64,000 nucleotides of DNA from Colletotrichum lupini (taxonomy: Eukaryota; Ascomycota; Sordariomycetes; Glomerellales; Glomerellaceae). The first letter of the stretch is position 1, and each line of letters begins with the position of its first letter. This document shows positions 57,801-64,000 of the stretch, one piece after another. The position numbers were made by a program, and so were the translations under genes. The stretch lies in contig NC_064681.1 in assembly GCF_023278565.1 (NCBI RefSeq), positions 3,286,001 through 3,350,000 of the forward strand. The letters are read 5' to 3'. The notes beneath the pieces are model-generated. The model saw only the letters and a program-made list of their open reading frames with translations, did not search any database and was not told where the DNA came from.

Positions 57801-58745
57801 CTTCTATATCTGCCCAATTTCCCTGTGCCGACTGTCCGCTTTCGGGGGCAAGACGGCTTGCCATATGGATACCATACTTCTTAAGTTCTTCATCCGTAAG
57901 CTTTTTGGGTTCCGGGGTAGGGACAGCTGAGGTTCGTTATATTAGCACATGACCGCAACCACCCTCAAAGACCTAGTAGTCGCCTTACGTCGATTCTTGT
58001 TCCATACTGCGCTGGGGTCAGGGCCGGCGGCAGGCTTGGCGCCGTTGGCAGCCGCTTTGAGTCCCGGCGAAGAACCTGTGCCAGTGCCCGACTTTGCGAC
58101 TAGCCTCGGCCGTGAAGACAGAGTCGAGGTTCCTGATGGCGAGGAGCTCAGGATCGAGGTCGAATTCGTCTTTTCGCCGGGTTTGGTCGCCGAGGAAATG
58201 GTAGGGCCCTTTGATGCTAGGAAGGTCTTGTTGACCGAGACAGCCTTGAAGGTTGCGGGCTTCTTGACGGCCGACGACGTCCTGCCGTGTCCCTTTTCTC
58301 CATCTCGAGCCGCCCGTGATGCCTCCGTATCCGACCCTCCACTAACACTAACATCTGCTGAATTGAGTTGATCTTCGACACCGGTGATGTGCTTATTCTC
58401 TAAGTCATCGACGGCGGGACTACCGTTCAGTTTCGCGCGATTTGGACCGACATTATGGGAGTCGATGTCAGCGTCGTTAGTCTGTTCGGCGGAGGGTTCC
58501 GAAAGGATCCTAGGTTAGCCAAAGGGCAAGCGACAGAGTGAAGGGTGAGGTTCGCATGGGGTGGAATGACGAATGAAGACGAGTGGAAGAGGGGACGCGG
58601 GGATCGTCCGGCGATGGGGCAGGGCGCCAGCGGTGTGAGGCTGGGGCTGCTGGGGAGGAGGGGAAAAGAGGGAACTCACGAGCTTGGGGTCAGAATGGAC
58701 AGAAGCATCAACGGGGGCGGCGAGGGTGGCTTCAGTTGCCATCAT
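54862..58745 (-). CDS. Conserved fungal RGG-tailed protein of unknown function
   Basis: Three exons, 58745-58680, 58481-57989 and 57926-54862, encode 1,207 aa. I do not recognise a named family, but the block PKKLTDEELKKYGIHMASRL, followed by NWADIEDDDDDWAPETITWT and DGTKTTLPHP, is familiar from unnamed filamentous-fungal proteins. It is mostly low-complexity (Pro, Ser, Ala, Arg). A charged helix or coiled coil lies at about 555-600 (EEDLEMQKKVMREKRELAMQ). The last about 70 residues are rich in RGG/RG motifs (SSGRGGGQRGS, SRGGRGGYRGRG), typical of RNA-binding and arginine-methylated proteins. RNA association is inferred only from these motifs. The intron-1 acceptor is taken at 58482, since the nearer AG before gatcctttc leads to a stop. 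Confidence 0.8.
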
Positions 58746-60210
58746 ACGTCGTCGGATGTTCTGCGCTGGAAGAGCGAGGTTTGGCTTTTCCGAGCTCGAG
58801 TCACTAGAAGGACTTGTTCTGGATGTGTGGGTGTGTAAGATCGTTGAAGGCCGAGATGATGGTGGTTGGTGGTTGGTCGGATTTGGTGATGGAGTACTAG
58901 GTATGTATGGGCCGGGGGGAGCGACGAGTCGCAGAAATCGAGCGGTTTCGTGTATTCGAATCGCGGGGCGAATGCGATCGTGGGAGTCGCGGATTCGGAT
59001 AGTTCCCCTACCAGCAAGACGTACGTCGTCGGCTTCGTCGTCGGCGTCGTCGAGGTATAGCGTCCGAAGGGGAGGGTTGGAAGGGAAAAGAGGAAAAAAA
59101 AAGGAGCGCTGGGCTGATGGGGGTGAGGTGGTGGTAGAGAAGGGCACACCTATGCGGCTGTGATGGTTGTGAGGTCGATTTTCCTTAGAGAAGCTGCAGT
59201 CGCCTAATCAGGGATTAGCGTGCGGCAGCGGGCAGGGGGAGCAGCCAAAGTTGCTCAGTGTCTCCAGCGCTGTGTGCTGTCCACCTGTCCAGTCACTGTA
59301 GTGCTGCTCCAGTGCTCAGTCGCTGTCCACTGCGAGGGGAGAGAGGCAGGCAAGGTGAGGGAAAACAGTGGGGACGCGATGGGTACCTGCCCGCCGACGT
59401 GGTCACTGGGTGCCCAAGAAGGCTGTGACAGTGTGTCAGCCTCGTGCACTGTGGCTTTCAAACACTGTGTTTTGGTCATGGCTCAGCTCGGCCTAGTGCG
59501 GAAAGCGCTGGCTTTGCGGGCTGGGGAAGGCAACGCCGGCGGGAGGAAACAACGCGGGATCCCCCGACATCCCAACGGGCTATTCTTGGATCCAGTGTGC
59601 CAGTGCATTGATGAGCGCCTCTCCGTCTGAGCTTTCATGGACGCACTTCTCTGACTGACAGTTGTTTTATCTGTCTGTATTATCTGTCTGTAATAATGAG
59701 TCAAACTAATGGCATTCTCGTTGCTTTGAGACTAACTTCGAATTATCTGAACAATCGTAAGGCAGACAGCACCTGGCAAACCAAACTCAATGGTGGCCTC
59801 ATATTCATTACTGATCGGTGTCGCCCGTGTCTTCTCTTCTCGAGTGTATACATAACATCACATCACATCACATCGGGTTTCCTGGGAAGTTTGAGCCGGA
59901 TGAGCATTACGCAATACCACTCAGTTAATCTTTAGACTAGCTGAAACAAACTCTCGGCTCGACTTGTCAGCGGCTCTACAAAAGACCGAGAACGAGAACA
60001 TCCCAGGCCATCCTCTTTTTGTTCATGTCTTTTCATCAGACCGCGCTTTTCTCTCTGTCCATTTCACATTGGAGGGAGGAATACACGCTGGACACGAAAA
60101 AGGAAATTTGCCGAGGAGCCTCCTCCTGGAGAATAGGTTCTAATTCTTATATACACGGTCCCAATGCCATTACACAGCCAGAGGCTGGACTACAACCAGA
60201 TGGGAGTCGC
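58746..60210. other. Intergenic region, RGG protein promoter / ATP17 3' region
   Basis: 1.47 kb. The first part (to about 59,160) continues the open frame of the RGG protein but without conserved sequence and is probably 5' UTR. A CAGTG/CACTG cluster occupies 59256-59467. TCTGTCTGTA duplications lie at 59670-59693 and a CATCA repeat at 59855-59874. No gene recognised. Confidence 0.5.
59256..59467. promoter_or_regulatory. Cluster of CAGTG/CACTG pentamers
   Basis: Nine copies in 212 bp: CAGTG at 59256, 59310, 59366, 59429; CACTG at 59294, 59328, 59404, 59447, 59463. About 0.4 copies would be expected by chance at even base composition. It lies 510-720 bp upstream of the RGG protein start codon. 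A binding array for a transcription factor is an inference. Confidence 0.4.
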
Positions 60211-60986
60211 TTAGTGAGCATTGTTCTTGTGGTGGCCTGTCAATCGTTAGCATCACATCGCCGAACCGCTCCCCGTCTTATTCGTCTTTCTGGTATTTTA
60301 TCTGAAGAATCACGCTGAAGGGGTTTTGACGTACGGAGGTGGAAGTAGTAGTTCTGAGCGTAGCCGATGACGAGGAGGAGGCCAAGGGCGTGGATGATGG
60401 CTACACAACAACAGTCAGTCTTCTGTCCCATGCCAGACCTTCGTTCGCAAGTAAAGGGGCAACATACGCTTCGCAGAGGCGTTCTTGCCGCTGAAGTGCT
60501 TGGCGGCGTAACGGCCGAGGATGCCAGTGGGCTTAGCCTCGGGGGCGGCACCACGGGGGAGCTTCTCGTAGAAGTTGACAACGCGCTGCATGCGAACGGC
60601 GTTGGGGTCCGCGCCAAGGGCCTGTCCGTGTTTGTCATGTTAGCCCTTTTTTCCTGGGATCCGTATTGCATCTCGTTGTTGATGTTGTTATTGAGAAAAT
60701 CCGTAGCTCCGAGTAGCTCCGTCCTTGTCGCTCCTCCGTATCCCGCGCCCGAACCTCCGAATTCGCCGGGTAATCTTTTCCCATCCAAACCTCGCATCCA
60801 TCACAAAAACAAAAAAGTGAGTCGGGATCATAATCGTACCTTGGGAGAGGCGACCTGTGTGCATCAATGTCAGCGTACTTCTCCGGGTTCGATAGCAGAG
60901 CTGCCGGTCGTCGGCCGGACAGAGGGAGATGAGCGCACCTTGGGGGGGATGAGGGTCGAGAGACCGCGGCGGGGGACGAAGCTCAT
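60211..60986 (-). CDS. ATP17: ATP synthase subunit f, mitochondrial (Atp17)
   Basis: Five exons, 60986-60939, 60854-60840, 60621-60468, 60400-60335 and 60236-60211, encode 102 aa. Subunit f is a small inner-membrane protein of the Fo sector. MSFVPRRGLSTLIPPKVASP and NAVRMQRVVNFYEKLPRGAA are the conserved matrix part, followed by GILGRYAAKHFSGKNASAK. One membrane helix (PIIHALGLLLVIGYAQNYYF) and the tail HLRHHKNNAH end the protein. Exon 2 is only 15 nt (Val-Ala-Ser-Pro-Lys), and the last exon is 26 nt. All joins keep frame and restore the family sequence. The gene is divergent from NDUFS4, another mitochondrial energy gene. Confidence 0.94.
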
Positions 60987-61352
60987 GGTGACTTTGGGGT
61001 ATCGAAGAATCGGGAGGGTCGCTCGGCGCAAACGGTCAATTGAGCGGATCAATTGACTTTATCGATTTCGACGTGGAGGGGAGGAAGGCTGATGGCTATG
61101 ATAGACGAGGGTGACGCTCCGTTTGCCGAAAGTGAGGTTTGAACGAAAAGCACTCGTTTCTTTCGGGTCAAGGTTCTTGCGGCGGCCAATCAGCGCGCCC
61201 CAATCCGGACCACCCCCCAAGCAAGGCAAGGCCCTTCCGCCTTGTCCAGTGCCGTACCATCAACCACCACCCATTATCGCATTCCCAGACTACCCAATTC
61301 GTCCCACGACGACAATTGAAGGGAAGCCAACACCCATCTCCCACACGTCGCA
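60987..61352. promoter_or_regulatory. Divergent promoter ATP17 / NDUFS4
   Basis: 366 bp between start codons of two nuclear-encoded respiratory-chain subunits. A CCAATCA at 61186-61192 fits the HAP/CBF (CCAAT-binding) complex, which controls respiratory genes in fungi. Co-regulation is inferred. Confidence 0.55.
61186..61192 (+). promoter_or_regulatory. CCAAT box (CCAATCA)
   Basis: Sequence CCAATCA, 167 bp upstream of the NDUFS4 start and 200 bp upstream of the ATP17 start. It matches the HAP complex core CCAAT with a favourable 3' context. Confidence 0.45.
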
Positions 61353-62155
61353 ATGGCATCCCTCCGCGCCTACAACGCAGCTCGCCTGCTGCGGAGCGCC
61401 GCTCCCTTCCGAGCTTCCGTCTCCGCGCCCGTAACCGCTCGCCGATTCGAGAGCCAGCTCACGACCGGCACCACGACACAGCAGCCCGCCGCCGTGGCCC
61501 CCTCGACCGAGCAGAACGAGCCCGACTACAGCATCGCCGCCGACAAGGCCACCTCGTAAGGACGCAAAGCTCTTGGGAGGAATTATTGCATGCGTTTGCA
61601 ATTGGGTTGGGCAAACATAACAAAGTGCTAACTGGGTTGTGTTCTCGCAGGACCTTCACCCCGACCCCCAAGAAGCTCCAAAACGGCAGCGAAGACGTCC
61701 CCTTCATCCAAGCCGCCGTCATCTCCGGTGCCCCCATGGAGCTCCAGGCTCGCACAGTCCGGTACGCATAGCCTTTATCTCAGACGACGGAGAAAGACAG
61801 AAAAGAAGAGAAAATCGCAAAAGCTAACGACGGAAACCCTCACAGCATCTACCAGGAATCCAAGCCCGCAACGCAATCAGGCAACTGGCAAGGCCACCAC
61901 TGGCGCATGGACTGGGACATCCTCCCCAAGGGCCACCGCTGGGAGAACCCGCTCATGGGCTGGCAGTCGTCGGCCGACATGATGCAGGGCACCAAACTCA
62001 ACTTCAAGTCCAAGGAGGACGCCATCCACTTTGCAGAGAAGCAAGGGTACGAGTACTTTGTCCAGGAGCCGCAGTCGAGGCGGATCAAGCCCAAGGCGTA
62101 CGCCAACAACTTTTTGTACTCGCCCAAGAAGCTTAAGCACATTCGGACCAAGTAG
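61353..62155 (+). CDS. NADH dehydrogenase (complex I) 21-kDa subunit, NDUFS4
   Basis: Three exons, 61353-61555, 61651-61761 and 61846-62155, encode 207 aa. NDUFS4 is an accessory subunit of the peripheral arm of mitochondrial complex I, needed for assembly and stability. Residues about 1-35 ([20 protein letters not shown]) are an arginine-rich presequence for mitochondrial import. The ETC_C1_NDUFS4 domain covers about 85-207: [20 protein letters not shown], then [40 protein letters not shown] and the basic end. Length equals that of fungal 21-kDa subunits. Both introns carry normal GT-AG ends and the joins restore STFTPTPKK and TVRIYQESKP. Confidence 0.94.
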
Positions 62156-63039
62156 AGAGGGACAGAGTCGGAGCGATATTGTTGTACGGAGTATCACTTG
62201 TATATAAAACTTTCAAAAGACCGTTTGTACCCCATGGTAGACCTGAGACCTGATGAGGAGAGGGGTTTTGGTAAAGAAAGCAATAAAAAAATTGAAACAT
62301 AACCGGATTTCAACGTGATTTTGATATTGAAGCTGGGTTTCTCGATGAACATACGGGAAACTCAGTATGCTGAGCTGTAATCGGACTTTCTCCAACCGTG
62401 ATTGGCTCGAAAGTCTCCACTCGTACTATGACCTCCATTCCATCTACCTTGCGGTAAGATAGATTCTACTGCGAAGGTACCTAGGTATATTATGGGTTAT
62501 TGATAGTCACAAAGAGACCAGACACGGCCGGCCATTTTCTCACGGAACATTTCACGAGAGGGGTATAGTATAGAGTTCGCAATTGCCGTGATGGCTTCTA
62601 TTCCTTTATCGGTCATCTGTTGACCCGATGTCGTGGACCATTAAAAATGTATGTACCATAATCCCTCATTCAGTCGTAACCGAATGAATGATGTAACGCC
62701 TCCAAGATTTGCCAATCCTGGCCCGTATCCCAAAGTCAAACCCTGCTTGCTCTTAACTCCATGCGCTATTCCCTAGCCATCATGTTCCCCTTCATAATAT
62801 TCCATGATCAACTCAACCAAACGGCGGTCTTTAGCATCGTCAGCGATATGGGCAACGCCATCGTGATAACTCTCCGCTCCCAGGATGCGATTCTATTCCT
62901 CGACCTGGGAGGTAATCGGTCTGTGAAGGAGATACCGATCAAGATCGTTTGTTTCTCGCCCATTGCCTTCATTCAACGGACCCTCTTGCAGTGGATCATA
63001 ATTCTCCTTGTCGCTGCTGTAGCCCTCAAGACTGTTGCT
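62156..63039. other. Convergent intergenic region, NDUFS4 / GID8
   Basis: 884 bp between convergent stop codons, with both 3' UTRs. The plus-strand open frame starting at 62761 runs into the antisense of GID8 and has no family signature. Confidence 0.5.
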
Positions 63040-63875
63040 CTACGAGAGCATCATTGGGTCGTGCCCGTCACTCTCGTCTCCATTCAAGCCGAGACCAATT
63101 CTCTCAGGGAGGGGCTTCTTCTCCGCTCTCGCAGCAGACTCAGCCCAAGCCCTCATCTTGACCAGCTGTCGGATCGCGGCTTCCCTACGCTCCGATTGAC
63201 GCTGCAAGATGGCCTTGTTGACATCATCTGCAACATCCCGTCTCAGGTCTGGATGCAAAATGGCTGCCAACTGCGGCTCGAGATCGTTGTGCGGGAACAC
63301 CAACAGCGCCATCGTCTCTTCCAGGTCTTTGAGGAAGCGTGAGTCGGTCGGTGCACGCGGTCCAAGATGGTTCGTGGCGAATGACAAGGCAGGAGTGATA
63401 TCCCCGCCGGGTGTGTTTGTGCACGCCCGAATGAGCTCCACAAGTTGGAGGCGAAGCAGCGCGAAGTGCAAGGTTGGATCGCGGTCAAGAATCTAGATGA
63501 CTTGTTAGAACATGTGTACAAAGCAGAAACATGCTGACAAGTAGTGTATAAGGCGAAAGCTCATCAAAAAGTGGTTGTTCCTCATCAAAGTGTCCCGAAG
63601 GTGCTATGAGTGGTGCATGATAACTCGATGTCTAATCACTGCGACTGGGGTTTAATGTTGCGGAGAGTAAACAACTAACCTCTGAGTCAAAGTCATTCAG
63701 AGCCTCAATGGCGTACTGAATGCTTCCAGTATGAATGGAGTTTTGAATCTGCTGGCGGACCTTGATCGTCTCGTCGACTTGGTGGGGTTGGAGGTTGGCT
63801 TCCTTGCTGAATTTTGCGGCAGCGTTAGGATAGCCTTCCATTGTCAAGTAATCGAGGATCAGGGCGTTGATGTCG
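63040..63875 (-). CDS. GID8: GID complex subunit 8 (LisH-CTLH-CRA protein), 5' end missing
   Basis: Two visible exons, 63875-63680 and 63492-63040, give about 216 residues; the first exon(s) lie beyond the window edge or in the last 125 bases. Gid8/Twa1 is a scaffold of the GID/CTLH E3 ubiquitin ligase, which in yeast degrades gluconeogenic enzymes. DINALILDYLTMEGYPNAAA is the LisH motif. KVRQQIQNSIHTGSIQYAIE is the CTLH motif. LHFALLRLQLVELIRACTNT and the helical remainder are the CRA domain. The first visible base completes a Ser codon (AG/C), as shown by the acceptor ctcag at 63876. The family is normally near 230-280 aa, so about 20-60 N-terminal residues are absent. Confidence 0.88.
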
Positions 63876-64000
63876 CTGAGAGTCCATGTTAGCACAGATG
63901 TCCTCTTGGCTGTAGTTTGAACAACGTAAAAATGTGCAAAACAGCAAAAGTGTCAGGGTTATTTTATATCGAGTTCTCCGCATGGTAATTGCTAGGAGAG

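Overview
The window is nuclear DNA of a filamentous ascomycete, most likely a Sordariomycete. It shows many short GT-AG introns (mostly 45 to 190 bp), a typical fungal housekeeping gene set, a CFEM/PTH11-type receptor, a GH125 mannosidase, and two AT-rich islands with the C-to-T decay expected of repeat-induced point mutation (RIP). The class assignment is inferred from gene content. No prokaryotic features, rRNA, tRNA or CRISPR array were recognised.

Layout. 1-5.0 kb: a type II membrane protein with a lectin-like and a glycosyltransferase-like part, then an Asteroid/XPG-like protein (minus). 5.6-28.5 kb is a dense housekeeping block: PRS1-type PRPP synthetase, a Cid1-like nucleotidyltransferase (minus), TFG1 (TFIIF alpha), BUD13/CWC26 (minus), TRS85, CHM7, RAD18 (minus), POL32 and a GH125 exo-mannosidase. 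After a 2.2 kb gene-poor stretch come MCM6 and RNH203 (both minus). 35.0-41.1 kb is a transposon zone: a 2,014-bp Fot1/Pogo-type element and a 2,378-bp unassigned element. Each has long terminal inverted repeats and a TA target-site duplication, and 1.7 kb of unique DNA separates them. 42.4-49.2 kb: cyclopropane-fatty-acid-synthase-like protein, REX4 (minus), ESA1, and a PLP aminotransferase. 49.2-52 kb is gene-poor and precedes the CFEM/PTH11 receptor. 54.9-64 kb: a 1,207-aa RGG-tailed protein of unknown function (minus), ATP17 (minus), NDUFS4, and the 3' part of GID8 (minus).

Genes that fit together. RAD18 and POL32 share a divergent promoter. They, MCM6 and RNH203 are DNA replication/repair genes, and each of the three promoter regions contains an ACGCGT box, which suggests G1/S co-regulation. 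ATP17 and NDUFS4, two nuclear genes for mitochondrial respiratory complexes, share a 366-bp divergent promoter with a CCAAT box. REX4/ESA1 and BUD13/TRS85 are also divergent pairs.

Gene models were made by hand from reading frame, splice signals and family conservation; exon ends are given in each entry. The most unusual observations are a GC-AG intron in MCM6, 15-nt micro-exons in ATP17 and the GH125 gene, unmutated inverted repeats around RIP-saturated transposon interiors, a dense CAGTG/CACTG cluster upstream of the RGG protein gene, and the unidentified second transposon.
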